The notes: a model not told the origin generated them from the sequence alone. DNA of 64,000 nucleotides from Flaviaestuariibacter flavus (GCF_004337505.1 NZ_SJZI01000050.1:1-64000); one strand, 5' to 3'; shown: positions 1 to 11,949, counted from the stretch's first letter. Numbers and translations: made by a program.

Positions 1-1245
<1,245 letters not shown>

Positions 1246-1334
1246 ACGCTTTAATTTTTATTTATTTACTCCTCGTTTTAACAACGATTCCAATATGTCA
1301 CCTTATTGTTGATTACTCGTAATCATCACCTTAT

Positions 1335-1445
1335 TATGGTGGTTTTGCCGAGGGTGTTCACCTCTTCCCATCCCGAACAGAGAAGTTAAGCCCCTCATGG
1401 CCGATGGTACTGCACCACAATGCGGGAGAGTAGGTAGCTGCCATA
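1335..1445 (+). rRNA. 5S ribosomal RNA
   Basis: A 5S rRNA lies about 90 bp downstream of 23S. It shows the conserved core CCCATCCCGAACAGAGAAG and GCGGGAGAGTAGGTAGCTGCC, and its first and last bases (TATGG...CCATA) can pair as helix I. No tRNA is seen in the 23S-5S spacer. Both ends are accurate to a few bases only. Confidence 0.93.
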
Positions 1446-1458
1446 TTTATTAAAAAAA

Positions 1459-1487
1459 GCCTCGATCGAAAGATCCGAGGCTTTTTT
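1459..1487 (+). terminator. rrn operon terminator
   Basis: GCCTCGATC pairs with GATCCGAGGC (one bulged base) around a short GAAA-type loop, followed by TTTTTT. It sits 13 bp after the 5S gene and is the expected rho-independent stop of the rRNA operon. Confidence 0.9.
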
Positions 1488-1627
1488 GCATTTATACCCG
1501 CACACGCACACCTCCCACACACACAACTGATAAAGGCTAAAACATAGGCGAGGGCATTGATGGATCTCGAAAACAGGATAAAAAGGCGCAAGCTATTCCG
1601 GACAGCTGCCGGGCCCACCTAATGGAG

Positions 1628-1664
1628 ATATAGTAAGAGCGCCGCCAGGGCGCTCTTACTATAT
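1628..1664. repeat. Perfect 16-bp inverted repeat without T-tract
   Basis: The arms ATATAGTAAGAGCGCC (1628-1643) and its exact complement (1649-1664) are separated by 5 bases. The hairpin lies between the rrn terminator and the stop codon of the M14 peptidase gene and could end that leftward transcript. Neither strand has a T-run after the stem. The rest of 1490-1680 holds nothing else recognisable. Confidence 0.75.
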
Positions 1665-1680
1665 ACCTTATGGCCTTCAC

Positions 1681-3417
1681 TTACTTTTTCGGAACCCGGA
1701 ACACCGGGTACACCATATGACCCGGCTCGTAATAAGGTGAACGCTTATACACGAACTCGAGCTGGGCAAAGGCATTTTTCGCAAATGCCGTGTCGCGCCC
1801 GCGGCGCTCCTCGAGCGCAGCCTTCACCTCCGGGTGTTCCGCCAGGAAACGGGTCGCTGTTTCTTCGAATACATAATCAGAAAAACCTTCCTTCTGCCCG
1901 AGTATCGGGTCGAAGAAATTCCAGGAGAAATAACTGTCTTCGGCCTGCGGCTCCAGTGTTTCCACCAGGAAGCGAAGTCCCGGCTGATGCGTCGGGATAT
2001 ACCAGTCGCCCTTCCGGAAGCTTTGTTGGACCGTTCGCCTGCTCACCTGGGTACCACTGTTTACATGGTGTCCTTCGTACGGGCGCGGAGCGGCATTATA
2101 GCTTTCAATCCGGTAGGCTTCCACTGTAATGGCGGTGTCGTGTCCCAGGCGGCGCATTGAAATGCCATTCGCCTGTAGGCGGTCGGTCACTTTCCACCAG
2201 CCTTGCAGAATGATATAGGCTTCCGGTATGCTCACCGACAGCGTATCGCGGTACGTATTATAAAAAGGGATCTTTTTCTCATAGGGTTTGCTTTTATCGT
2301 AGTAAAGCCGCTGCAGGCCGGAGACGGTACTCGGCTTATAAGCTGCCTCATATCCTTTGAAGGTGATCTCGGTCTTCTGGTTTCGGTCCCACTTCCAGGC
2401 AATGGGAAGGGCAGTTGCTGCATACTGGCGGGTGAGGGTGGCTGTACGTAAGGAGCGTATTTCGGCGCCATGTGCCGCCAGGTAGTCGATAAAACATTCC
2501 ATCAGCGCACGGGTGGCCGCCACCCGCTGCGGGTAGGGCTTCAGCATATGCGTTTCGGGTACGAAGCCGAAAGTGTTCCAGAGGGTGGTATATCCGCTCG
2601 AGTAACGCGGTGAGTCGAAGAATTCCGGCCATCCTTTGTCGGGTGTTTCGCCGAAATGGTTGACGTAAGGCACCAGGTCGAAGCCCTTTGCTTTCATCAT
2701 CGGGTAAAGCGCCGGCTCAAAGGTCTTATTGAGATAATCGCCCATGGCCCCGCCCAGCTTGTTGTGCTGCGTAGTCAGCAGGGTCATTACGTGCTGGTAG
2801 TCGGCGCCGTTGCTCACATGGTTATCGAGAAAAACATCTGCATCCAGGTAGCGGAAGATCCGGGTAAAGGAAAGCGCATTGCGGCTGTCGGCCTTGATGA
2901 AATCGCGGTTCAGGTCGAGGTTTTGACCGTTGCCACGCGCGCCTTTCTCCAGCGGGCCGTTCTGGTCCACCCGCCAGCTGGCCGATCGGTTAAGCGCCCC
3001 GTCGATATTATACACCGGGATGATGGCCAGCACCACGTTGGCCGGCAACTGCCGCTTGCCCTGCACGATATCGCGCACAAGCAGCATAGAGGCGTCAATG
3101 CCGTCGGGCTCACCCGGGTGGATGCCGTTGTTGACAAACAAAATGGTTTTCCCTTTGGCATGGATCGACGCGGGGTCGAAGTCCCGGTCGCGCGAAACCA
3201 GCACTAGGTGGAGCGGCGCACCGGCATCGGTGCTGCCCATTTCGCGGATACGCAGCAGGGGCGAGGCTTTCGCCAGCTGCTGCCACCAGCTTATAGTTTC
3301 AGAATAGGGCGGAGTGCCATTGCCCGCATGTTGTTCAAAGTACGTCGGGAAGGCCTGCTTCTGGGCAGCCCCGTGCAGGGATGCGAGCAGGAGCCAGGGT
3401 AAGATCCGTTTATGCAT
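1681..3417 (-). CDS. M14-family zinc carboxypeptidase, secreted
   Basis: This 578-residue protein is a member of the M14 metallocarboxypeptidase family, which removes C-terminal residues from peptides. A cleavable signal peptide spans residues 1-18. The zinc-binding HxxE motif is visible as HPGE (H99, E102), the substrate-binding NLDLNRDF segment at 165-172, and the likely third zinc ligand is H199 in FLDNHVSNG. It is longer than the roughly 300-residue catalytic domain, with an extra C-terminal region of unknown function. The ATG at 3417 starts directly at the signal peptide, and no clear ribosome-binding site precedes it. A terminator separates it from rpsT upstream, so it is probably transcribed alone. 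The exact peptide substrate is unknown. Confidence 0.9.
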   Translation of the reverse strand: MHKRILPWLLLASLHGAAQKQAFPTYFEQHAGNGTPPYSETISWWQQLAKASPLLRIREMGSTDAGAPLHLVLVSRDRDFDPASIHAKGKTILFVNNGIHPGEPDGIDASMLLVRDIVQGKRQLPANVVLAIIPVYNIDGALNRSASWRVDQNGPLEKGARGNGQNLDLNRDFIKADSRNALSFTRIFRYLDADVFLDNHVSNGADYQHVMTLLTTQHNKLGGAMGDYLNKTFEPALYPMMKAKGFDLVPYVNHFGETPDKGWPEFFDSPRYSSGYTTLWNTFGFVPETHMLKPYPQRVAATRALMECFIDYLAAHGAEIRSLRTATLTRQYAATALPIAWKWDRNQKTEITFKGYEAAYKPSTVSGLQRLYYDKSKPYEKKIPFYNTYRDTLSVSIPEAYIILQGWWKVTDRLQANGISMRRLGHDTAITVEAYRIESYNAAPRPYEGHHVNSGTQVSRRTVQQSFRKGDWYIPTHQPGLRFLVETLEPQAEDSYFSWNFFDPILGQKEGFSDYVFEETATRFLAEHPEVKAALEERRGRDTAFAKNAFAQLEFVYKRSPYYEPGHMVYPVFRVPKK

Positions 3418-3460
3418 GCGCTAATATAAGCGCCTTACCGGAGGCGGCATATCTGCATAC

Positions 3461-3489
3461 AAAAAAGCCCCACGACATAGTCGGGGGCT
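3461..3489 (-). terminator. Terminator after rpsT
   Basis: Read leftward, the stem AGCCCCCGAC / GTCGTGGGGCT with a 4-base loop is followed by TTTTTT. It lies between the rpsT stop and the start of the downstream peptidase gene on the same strand. Confidence 0.85.
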
Positions 3490-3516
3490 CAAAAGCTTTT
3501 TATGAAGAAGCAGTAA

Positions 3517-3771
3517 TTAAGCGGCGGCGTTGATGCGCTTGGCGAGCTTGCTCTTCAGGTTGCTGGCTTTGTTCTTGTGGATAACACCACGCTTAGCCAG
3601 TTTGTCGATCATTGCGATCACCGAAGGCGCTTTTTCGCCGGCAGCAGTCTTGTCGGTCAGCTCTTTCAGGTCGCGGATGGCATTACGGGTGGTTTTTCCA
3701 TAATAACGGTTGCGCTCGCGACGCTTGGCGGACTGACGCACATCTTTCTTTGTTGCCTTATGATTAGCCAT
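3517..3771 (-). CDS. rpsT: 30S ribosomal protein S20
   Basis: An 84-residue, very basic protein beginning [18 protein letters not shown] and ending in a helical [12 protein letters not shown] tail, as expected of ribosomal protein S20, which binds 16S rRNA during small-subunit assembly. Length is normal for the family. It is monocistronic: it has its own promoter-like element (3792-3799) and is followed by a terminator. Confidence 0.97.
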   Translation of the reverse strand: MANHKATKKDVRQSAKRRERNRYYGKTTRNAIRDLKELTDKTAAGEKAPSVIAMIDKLAKRGVIHKNKASNLKSKLAKRINAAA

Positions 3772-3791
3772 GTTCTTTTAATTTCGGAGAG

Positions 3792-3799
3792 CAAAGGTA
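3792..3799 (-). promoter_or_regulatory. Candidate -7 promoter element of rpsT
   Basis: On the minus strand this reads TACCTTTG, an exact match to the Bacteroidota -7 consensus TAnnTTTG, 20 bp upstream of the rpsT ATG. No TTTG is found at the expected -33 spacing because the upstream side is occupied by a heptad repeat. Confidence 0.6.
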
Positions 3800-3805
3800 A
3801 GGAAA

Positions 3806-3838
3806 ATGTCTGATGTCTGATTTCTGATGTCTGATTTT
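3806..3838. repeat. Heptad tandem repeat (ATGTCTG type)
   Basis: Four to five degenerate 7-bp units (GATGTCT, GATTTCT, GATGTCT) stand head to tail between the divergent rpsT and sucA promoters. This is one of many blocks of the same period in the window. Confidence 0.75.
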
Positions 3839-3914
3839 TTTGTTAATGAGCTTTCCGCCAGGCCCGCCGATGCTTTGCTGTTCCGCAATCGTTGCCGCTG
3901 CCCGCCGCTTTGAT

Positions 3915-3947
3915 TTTGCCCGTGTAACGGTTACAACGGTATATTTG
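3915..3947 (+). promoter_or_regulatory. sucA promoter, Bacteroidota type
   Basis: TTTG at 3915-3918 and TATATTTG at 3940-3947 are separated by 21 bp. Both match the Bacteroidota primary-sigma consensus TTTG / TAnnTTTG, and the ATG of sucA follows 31 bp later. This is the best complete promoter seen in the window. Confidence 0.8.
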
Positions 3948-3978
3948 CCTACCCAAAAAAATCTCTAAATCCCTTTTC

Positions 3979-6729
3979 ATGAAGGATTTCTCGTTTGTCA
4001 CGAACTCACATCCTGCCTATATAGAGAGCCTCTACCAAGATTTCGTTCAAAACCCCGAGGGCGTAGACCCGGAATACCGTAAATTTTTCGAAGGTTTTGA
4101 TTTTGCCCTCAGCCAGGGTGTGAGCACCAACGGCGCATCCTCGGCCACCGTCAGCGGCGCGCCGGTTAGCGCCGATGCGCTGGTGAAGGAGTTTGCCGTT
4201 TACAACCTCATCCTGGCCTATCGCAAGAAAGGCCACCTGGTGGCCAGGACCAACCCGATCCGTGAGCGGAAAGACCGCGGCGCCAACCTGGAGCTTAAGT
4301 ATTTCGGCCTTTCCGATGCCGATAAGAGCCAGAGCTTTGCCGCCGGCCAGTTCATCGGGCTTCCCGGTGCTACCCTGCAGCAGATCATCGATCGCCTCGA
4401 AAAGCTGTATTGCCACCATGTGGGGGTGGAGTACCAGTATATCGTAAATACGGAGCGCCTTGAATGGCTGCAACGGGAGATCGAAACGGAGATCGACAAG
4501 CCCCTGGCGCTGGAGAAGCGCCGCCGCATCCTGGAGAAGCTGAACCAGGGCGTGATCTTCGAGAAGTTCCTCCATACCAAATACATCGGCCAGAAGCGCT
4601 TTTCGCTTGAAGGCGGCGAGACCACTATCGCGGCCCTCGATGCCATGATCAATACCGGCGCCGAAGTAGGCGTGCAGGAAGTGGTGATCGGGATGGCCCA
4701 CCGTGGCCGCCTCAACGTGCTGGCCAATATCATGGGCAAGACCTATGAGCACATCTTTTCCGAATTTGAAGGAACCGCCATCCCCGACCAGACGATGGGC
4801 AGCGGTGACGTAAAATACCACCTCGGCTACACTTCGGAGCACCAGACGCCCGCGGGCAAAACGGTACACCTGAAGCTGACTCCGAACCCCTCGCACCTGG
4901 AAGCCGTAGACCCGGTGGTACTGGGCTACTCGCGCGCCAAGGCCGATGTGCTGTACGGCTCCGAGTTCGACCGGGTGCTGCCCGTGCTTATCCACGGCGA
5001 CGCCTCCGTGGCCGGCCAGGGCGTGGTGTACGAGATCCTGCAAATGAGCAACCTGCGCGGCTACAAGACCGGCGGCACCATGCACTTCGTCATCAACAAC
5101 CAGATCGGCTTTACCACCGACTTCGACGACGCGCGCACCTCCGACTACAGCACTTCCCTCGCGGCTACCGTGCAGGCCCCCGTGCTCCACGTCAACGGCG
5201 ACGATGCCGAAGCAGTGGTGAAATGCATGGAGATTGCCACCCGCTACCGCCAGGAGTTCAACTCCGATATCTTTATCGATATGGTGTGCTACCGGCGCCA
5301 TGGTCACAACGAAGGCGATGATCCGAAGTTTACCCAGCCGGCGCTTTATTCGCTGATCGACAAGCACTCCAATCCCCGCGAACAATACGTGCAATACCTG
5401 ATGGAGCACGGCGAAGCCGATGCCCAGGGGCTTGCCAAAGAGATGGAGCAGAAGTTCTGGAGCGATCTCCAGGAGCGTCTTGACGAAGTGAAACAAAACC
5501 CGCTTCCGTATAAATACCAGCAGCCCGACCTCGACTGGCAAAGCCTGCGCAAGGCCACCGGCGCTGATTTCGACGGCTCGCCGGCAACCGGGATTTCCGA
5601 AGAGCAATTCCGCAACCTGTTCAACGGCCTGATGAAATGGCCGGCCGACTTCAAGCCCCTGCGCAAGGTGGAAAAGATCCTGCAGGACAAGGTGAAGCTG
5701 TTTGAAGCCGAGCAGAAAATTGACTGGGCTACGGGTGAACTGCTTGCCTATGCGAGCCTCATGGCCGAAGGCCGCGATGTGCGTATGAGCGGGCAGGACG
5801 TGAAGCGCGGAACGTTTTCGCACCGCCACGCGGTCATCTACGACGAAGCCACCAACAAGGAATACAACCGCCTCAATGGTGCCGTGAACAGCAACGCGCA
5901 GTTCCGGATCTATAACTCGCTGCTGAGCGAGTACGCCGTGCTCGGTTTCGAATACGGCTACGCGCTGGCATCGCCTAATACGCTGGTGCTCTGGGAAGCC
6001 CAGTTCGGCGACTTTGCCAACGGCGCGCAGATCATCATCGACCAGTTCGTTGCCAGTGCCGAAACCAAGTGGCAGCGTATGAATGGTGTGGTGATGCTCC
6101 TGCCGCACGGCTACGAAGGCCAGGGCCCCGAACACTCCAGCGCCCGCCTCGAGCGCTTCCTGCAGCTCGCTGCTGAAAACAATATCGTGATCACCAATAT
6201 CACCACGGCAGCCAACTTCTTCCATGCGCTGCGCCGCCAGCTGGCCTGGCCCTTCCGCAAGCCGCTGGTCAACTTCTCACCCAAAGCCAACCTGCGCCTG
6301 CAGGCGAGCTACTCGCCGGTGAGCGCCTTTACGCAGGGCGGCTTCCAGGAAGTGATCGATGACAGCAACATCAGCGATGCTTCTTCGGTGAAGAAGGTGC
6401 TGTTCTGCAGCGGCAAGGTTTATTACGACCTCGCCGACCGCCAGCAGAAAGACGGCCGCCAGGACGTTGCCATTGTGCGCCTTGAGCAGATCTTCCCGCT
6501 GCCGGTGAAGCAGCTGGAGGCCCTGCAGGCGAAATACCGCGGAGCCACCTGGTTCTGGGTACAGGAAGAGCCGCTCAATATGGGCGCCGCCGCCTTCCTG
6601 CGGATGAACCTGAACGCCATCAACTTCGGCATCATCAGCCGCCAGGCCTCTGCCTCCACCGCCAGCGGCTACAGCAAGGTGCATGCGCAGGAGCAGGCGG
6701 AGATTATTGAGACTGCATTTAATGTATGA
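3979..6729 (+). CDS. sucA: 2-oxoglutarate dehydrogenase E1 component
   Basis: A 916-residue thiamine-diphosphate enzyme that decarboxylates 2-oxoglutarate in the TCA cycle and passes the succinyl group to the E2 lipoyl arm. Recognisable segments are the N-terminal E2-binding region ([13 protein letters not shown]), the SGDVKYHLG and [14 protein letters not shown] active-site stretches, the cofactor-binding [12 protein letters not shown] motif, and the transketolase-like region ([15 protein letters not shown] [18 protein letters not shown]) towards the C-terminus. Length is typical. It is followed after 73 bp by sucB. No sucCD or lpd gene is adjacent. Its stop codon TGA is the first base group of a heptad repeat block. 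Confidence 0.97.
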   Translation: MKDFSFVTNSHPAYIESLYQDFVQNPEGVDPEYRKFFEGFDFALSQGVSTNGASSATVSGAPVSADALVKEFAVYNLILAYRKKGHLVARTNPIRERKDRGANLELKYFGLSDADKSQSFAAGQFIGLPGATLQQIIDRLEKLYCHHVGVEYQYIVNTERLEWLQREIETEIDKPLALEKRRRILEKLNQGVIFEKFLHTKYIGQKRFSLEGGETTIAALDAMINTGAEVGVQEVVIGMAHRGRLNVLANIMGKTYEHIFSEFEGTAIPDQTMGSGDVKYHLGYTSEHQTPAGKTVHLKLTPNPSHLEAVDPVVLGYSRAKADVLYGSEFDRVLPVLIHGDASVAGQGVVYEILQMSNLRGYKTGGTMHFVINNQIGFTTDFDDARTSDYSTSLAATVQAPVLHVNGDDAEAVVKCMEIATRYRQEFNSDIFIDMVCYRRHGHNEGDDPKFTQPALYSLIDKHSNPREQYVQYLMEHGEADAQGLAKEMEQKFWSDLQERLDEVKQNPLPYKYQQPDLDWQSLRKATGADFDGSPATGISEEQFRNLFNGLMKWPADFKPLRKVEKILQDKVKLFEAEQKIDWATGELLAYASLMAEGRDVRMSGQDVKRGTFSHRHAVIYDEATNKEYNRLNGAVNSNAQFRIYNSLLSEYAVLGFEYGYALASPNTLVLWEAQFGDFANGAQIIIDQFVASAETKWQRMNGVVMLLPHGYEGQGPEHSSARLERFLQLAAENNIVITNITTAANFFHALRRQLAWPFRKPLVNFSPKANLRLQASYSPVSAFTQGGFQEVIDDSNISDASSVKKVLFCSGKVYYDLADRQQKDGRQDVAIVRLEQIFPLPVKQLEALQAKYRGATWFWVQEEPLNMGAAAFLRMNLNAINFGIISRQASASTASGYSKVHAQEQAEIIETAFNV

Positions 6730-6763
6730 TCTCAGATCTCAGATCTGGGATCTGAGATCTGAC
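6728..6763. repeat. Heptad repeat forming a perfect hairpin between sucA and sucB
   Basis: Five GATCTSA-type heptads run from the sucA stop codon onward. They form a perfect 14-bp inverted repeat (6732-6745 and 6749-6762, loop TGG). There is no T-tract, so it might act as a processing or stability element rather than a full terminator. Confidence 0.8.
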
Positions 6764-6802
6764 TTCGATAGAATAAGCATAAATCGAAAAAACACATTTG
6801 GG

Positions 6803-8035
<1,233 letters not shown>

Positions 8036-8056
8036 AGAACAAGAGAACGAGATTTG

Positions 8057-8087
8057 AAGGCTTCCGTCAAGGGAGCCTTTTTATTTT
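8057..8087 (+). terminator. Terminator after sucB
   Basis: AAGGCTTCC pairs with GGGAGCCTT (one G-T pair) around a 5-base loop, followed by TTTTATTTT. It lies 21 bp after the sucB stop codon. Confidence 0.88.
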
Positions 8088-8102
8088 CGGCATCTTTGCC
8101 GC

Positions 8103-9182
8103 ATGAAGGTTGATGCCTATATCCGTTCCGCCAATACGATCCTGGGTCTTTATGATGGTAAGACGCCGTTTGCCGGCTGGCTGAAAGAGTACTTCCGAAA
8201 GGAAAAGAAATTCGGCTCGCGCGACCGGCGGATGGTGACGCAGTTGTGCTACGGCTATTTCCGGCTCGGCAACCTGCTGGCCGACCGCAGCCGGGAAGAA
8301 CGGATCCTCTTCGCGCACGAAGTGCAAACGGGTGTGGCGTCACTGCCGGACGACCTGTTGGCCGTTTTCCCGCTGCGTGCTCATCTCTCACCCGAGATCG
8401 ACGCTGTCGCATTTGTGCGGGCGCAGCTGGAACAACCCGACCTCTTTCTTCGTACACGCCCTGGTCGGCAGGCACAAGTAACACAAAAGCTGGAGGCTGC
8501 GGGCATTGGCTTTTCAGAGTGCGCGCCCGACTGCATCGCCCTCCCGAACGGCAGCAAGATCGACGAGGTGATTGCGATCGATGCTGACGCCGTGGTGCAG
8601 GACCGCAGCTCGCAGCGCGTGCTCGACGGACTTGTAGAAATACTGGATCCGGGAAAAAGCTTTTCGCTCTGGGATTGTTGCGCCGCCTCCGGCGGCAAAT
8701 CGATCCTCGCCGCCGACCGCTTTCCGAAGGTGCAGCTTACTGCCTCCGATGTGCGCGAATCGATACTGCATAACCTCCGCAAGCGCTTCGCGCGGGCCGG
8801 CATCACCCGTTACCGCTCTTTTGTGGCCGACGTGGGCGCCTCTACTTTTTCTTTTCCGCACACCTTCGACGTTGTACTCTGCGATGCGCCCTGTTCGGGC
8901 TCGGGCACCTGGGGCCGCACACCGGAGCAACTTACGTATTTCACTGAGGACCGCATCGCGAACTATGCCAGCCTGCAGCGCCGCATCGCGGTGAACGCGC
9001 TGCAACAGGTGAAGAAGGGCGGTTACTTCCTGTATATAACCTGTTCGGTATTCGCGGCGGAGAATGAAGCCAATGTGGCCCTGCTGCAAAAAGAAAGCGG
9101 GCTGTCGTTGGTAGACGCCCGCTATTACAAAGGTTACGTTCAAAATGCCGATACGCTGTACGCGGCGCTCTTCCGCTTATAG
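8103..9182 (+). CDS. RsmB/NOP2-family RNA cytosine-C5 methyltransferase
   Basis: A 359-residue protein. An N-terminal NusB/RNA-binding-like helical part precedes a SAM-dependent methyltransferase domain with the SAM-binding segment WDCCAASGGKS, the motif IV DAPCSGSG and the motif VI TCSV, which carry the two conserved cysteines of RNA m5C methyltransferases. The likely substrate is 16S rRNA (RsmB-type), although the precise cytosine cannot be told from sequence. A TCTTTG element sits 5-10 bp before the ATG, suggesting a very short leader. The stop codon overlaps the stop region of the convergent subtilase gene by 6 bp. Confidence 0.85.
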   Translation: MKVDAYIRSANTILGLYDGKTPFAGWLKEYFRKEKKFGSRDRRMVTQLCYGYFRLGNLLADRSREERILFAHEVQTGVASLPDDLLAVFPLRAHLSPEIDAVAFVRAQLEQPDLFLRTRPGRQAQVTQKLEAAGIGFSECAPDCIALPNGSKIDEVIAIDADAVVQDRSSQRVLDGLVEILDPGKSFSLWDCCAASGGKSILAADRFPKVQLTASDVRESILHNLRKRFARAGITRYRSFVADVGASTFSFPHTFDVVLCDAPCSGSGTWGRTPEQLTYFTEDRIANYASLQRRIAVNALQQVKKGGYFLYITCSVFAAENEANVALLQKESGLSLVDARYYKGYVQNADTLYAALFRL

Positions 9183-11180
9183 TTTAATCAGCTCGCGGGT
9201 GCCCAGCAGCTGCCCGTTTCCATAAAGCGTTACGAAATACTTGCCTGCAGCCAGGCGGCCCAGCTGTAGCGGAATGAGGCTTGTCCCCGCCGGCAGCGCG
9301 CGCTTCTGGCGGTAGATCACTTTGCCCGATGCGTCGGTCACCTGCACCTGCAGATCGTTGGTGGCCGAAGGAAGCTGCACCCGCACAGCAAAGTTGCCGC
9401 GGGTAGGGTTGGGGAGCAGCAGGATACCGGTCTCGGGTAGTGTTGGCGTATTGATGGCCGTAGCAGTGCACCCCGCGCCGGTGCTTAGGGCGACTTCTTC
9501 GATCACAGCATCCGCATAGCTGGCCGGGTCGGTGTCGAATACCTGGCGGATGCGGATCGTGGTGGTACCGGCGGCGCCTGTGCCGCGGGCAAAATTGGTT
9601 GTGTAGATGCTGTTTGCAAAAACGGCATTGTTGCCTGCGGGGATGGTCATCACCGTGGTAAAGGCCGGCTCACCCGGGTTCTGGCGTTCAATGCGGTATT
9701 GCATCCCGGTCACGTCCTTGCTGGCCCAATGGAGCTGGATGTTGCAGGCCTGGTCGACGGTGGCAGTAGCGGTGGCATAATCGGCAGTGAGGTGAATCAG
9801 CGCCTTCTTTACATCCGGAATGCCAAACCCGATCGAGTCGTTGGGATTGGTGGCGCGGCTGCCCGATTGCCGGAGCGCGTCGATGATCTTCATGTTGTTG
9901 AACTCCCGGAAGCCCTGCCAGAGACAGGTAGCCAGGCCTGCGAGATTGGGGGTGGCGAAGGAGGTGCCGTTGCCGCCCGAGATCGCGCCGCCCGGGTACT
10001 GGATAATGGTTCCCACGCCTACCGAGGCCATGTCGGGCTTTACCTGCCCGTCGGCGGAGGGGCCACGCGAGGTAAAGGATGCCGCCACGCCGTTGTAAGT
10101 GACGGCGCCGACGGCCATCACCGAGTCGCCGTCGGCCGGCGTGATGATGCGGCCCCAGCTGTTGTTGCCTTCATTGCCGGCTGCAGCGGCCACCAGCAGT
10201 CCTTTCTTCGCGGCCAGGTCGGCGGCGATGACTGTCATGGTGGTGTTGCCGTTCATTTCCGAAAAGGGATGATTATAGCCCTGGAACGGTGAGTCGAAAC
10301 TGTAATAGCCCAGCGATGAAGAGATGACGTCGCCGCCTGCGCTGTCGATGCGTTCGGCGCCGCAGGCCCAGTTGTGTTCCTCGATGGGCGTTTCGGTAGC
10401 GGCGTCTTCGGTGCGGAACAGATAAAAGTTCGAACGGAATGCGCTGCCCACAAAGGTGCCGGGCAGGTTCGCGGCGATGGTGCTGAAGCATTCCATGCCG
10501 TGGGCATTGTCTTCATTCACCGTACCGTCGAGGGCCACGAAATCGTAGATACCAAGGATCTGTCCGCGGCTGCGCACGCTATCGAGCGAAGGCACGCTGA
10601 GGTAATTGTTGTAGCCGGCATCCAGCATCCCGATGATCATACCCTCGCCGCGCAGGCCGATGTTGTGCAGGAAGTTGCCGTTGTGGATGCGGATCTGTGC
10701 GCCCGACTGCCCGTAGTCGACAGCGTCGGCGAGCACCTGGGTCTGGCGGGCATTGGCTGCGGCGCCGCGGTGCACCGGCTGCGCCAGCTTATCCGGAGCG
10801 CCGACGGCGTTGCCGGAAATGCGGAAAGAAATACTGTTGACCGAAACCACGAAGGGTAAGGCATTAATGCGGGCGATGGCATTGGCGTCGGTGGTGCGGA
10901 TCGATACCTGGTTGAGCCATTTGGACGGGTTAAGGATCGTTACGCCCGGCACTGCGGCGATACTGTCGAGATAGCGCTGGGTGACGGGCAGGTCGGTACT
11001 GTCAAGCGCGATGCCGTAGCGCGTGCGGCGGTCGATTGCGCGTTGCGAGAGAAAGTCCCCGGGGTTGGCAAGTGAAAAGGTGTTGAATCCCTTGTTGCGC
11101 AGCTTCACCAGGTATCGGGTTTGCGCGCCGGCGTCGCTAAGCGACAGCACGAGTACGGCCAGTGCCAGGATTTTTTTCAT
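9177..11180 (-). CDS. Secreted subtilisin-like serine protease with T9SS C-terminal domain
   Basis: A 667-residue S8-family peptidase. The signal peptide is residues 1-20. The catalytic triad is readable as D187 (GMLDAGYN), H228 (AHGMECF) and S407 (GTSFATP), with the oxyanion Asn at N336 in AGNEG. An I9-like propeptide region occupies about 21-120. The C-terminal ~80 residues (LLPNPTRGNF onward, ending GTRELIKL) match type A sorting domains of type IX secretion cargo, so the enzyme should be exported across the outer membrane and processed or anchored there. The start at 11180 is chosen because it begins the signal peptide. The upstream lipoprotein gene ends 7 bp away, indicating an operon. 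Confidence 0.93.
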   Translation of the reverse strand: MKKILALAVLVLSLSDAGAQTRYLVKLRNKGFNTFSLANPGDFLSQRAIDRRTRYGIALDSTDLPVTQRYLDSIAAVPGVTILNPSKWLNQVSIRTTDANAIARINALPFVVSVNSISFRISGNAVGAPDKLAQPVHRGAAANARQTQVLADAVDYGQSGAQIRIHNGNFLHNIGLRGEGMIIGMLDAGYNNYLSVPSLDSVRSRGQILGIYDFVALDGTVNEDNAHGMECFSTIAANLPGTFVGSAFRSNFYLFRTEDAATETPIEEHNWACGAERIDSAGGDVISSSLGYYSFDSPFQGYNHPFSEMNGNTTMTVIAADLAAKKGLLVAAAAGNEGNNSWGRIITPADGDSVMAVGAVTYNGVAASFTSRGPSADGQVKPDMASVGVGTIIQYPGGAISGGNGTSFATPNLAGLATCLWQGFREFNNMKIIDALRQSGSRATNPNDSIGFGIPDVKKALIHLTADYATATATVDQACNIQLHWASKDVTGMQYRIERQNPGEPAFTTVMTIPAGNNAVFANSIYTTNFARGTGAAGTTTIRIRQVFDTDPASYADAVIEEVALSTGAGCTATAINTPTLPETGILLLPNPTRGNFAVRVQLPSATNDLQVQVTDASGKVIYRQKRALPAGTSLIPLQLGRLAAGKYFVTLYGNGQLLGTRELIKL

Positions 11181-11187
11181 GGTTTGC

Positions 11188-11949
11188 TTAGTTGTGCTGC
11201 AGGATGCTTCGCTCAACGCCAAAGCCGATATAGTAGGGGGTATTCGGCGGACCTGCGAATTGGTATTCCCACAAGATGTAGTTCTGGTATACCAAACCGA
11301 TGCCAGCCGCCCACTTTGTAGTGTAGAGGCTTCGCGATGCGATAACGGTTTGCGGCGTGATGGGCAGGTTCACCGATTCGTCGACGGCATTGATCGTAAG
11401 CACATCGTTGTAATTCGTGCCGTTGATGTTTTCGCTCCCGCCGGTTTCCTGAACGGTAAAGTCCCAGTCGGCGATGTTGATCTCGCTTCCATAAGAATAA
11501 ACGCCGCTATAGGGGGCGGTGCCGAGGTAGCGACCGCCTTTCCAGGAGGCGCCGGGGCGCAGGGGCGAAGCGAGCGAGATAAAGCGGAGGTTGTCCTCGA
11601 AAGTTTCAAGTGTGCTGCCGGTAAGGGTGAGCAGGTAGGTGCCGCGCGGGCTCCAGGCAGTAGTTCCGGCAGAGTCGCGCACCGAGCGGTACACCCGCCA
11701 CGAAGGGCGGCCGAGGCCGTCGGTGATAAGCGAATCGACCACGTGGCGCTCCTGGTAGCGACGGTGCTCGATGTCGCGGCCCGAGTTGGTAAATATGGTT
11801 GAGTCGACGCTGTAGATGATGAACTTGCCCGGCTGCAGCTGCACGTATTGCGCCGGGGCGGCGGGAGTGAAATCCTCGGTTTTGGATTTACAGGCCAGCA
11901 GTGTCATTCCAAATAACAACACCAGCAGGAACGGACGGGTTTTTCGCAT
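11188..11949 (-). CDS. Lipoprotein of unknown function
   Basis: A 253-residue protein with a lipoprotein signal (residues 1-20, lipobox LLAC with Cys20). The mature part is rich in aromatic, Thr and Ser residues and looks like a secreted beta-rich fold, but no family is recognised. The start at 11949 is supported by the adjacent signal peptide and a purine-rich GAAAGAAAAAAT stretch upstream. It lies 7 bp upstream of the subtilase gene on the same strand, so the two are probably co-transcribed, and it may act with that secreted protease at the cell surface. Confidence 0.8.
   Translation of the reverse strand: MRKTRPFLLVLLFGMTLLACKSKTEDFTPAAPAQYVQLQPGKFIIYSVDSTIFTNSGRDIEHRRYQERHVVDSLITDGLGRPSWRVYRSVRDSAGTTAWSPRGTYLLTLTGSTLETFEDNLRFISLASPLRPGASWKGGRYLGTAPYSGVYSYGSEINIADWDFTVQETGGSENINGTNYNDVLTINAVDESVNLPITPQTVIASRSLYTTKWAAGIGLVYQNYILWEYQFAGPPNTPYYIGFGVERSILQHN

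Noticed and set aside
1246..1334. tRNA gene in the 23S-5S spacer
   Set aside because: The spacer is short, AT-rich and lacks a cloverleaf or T-loop sequence.
4006..6225. Long open frame antisense to sucA (739 codons)
   Set aside because: It is a mirror of the GC-rich, strongly biased sucA codons; no start context, and sucA is unmistakable.
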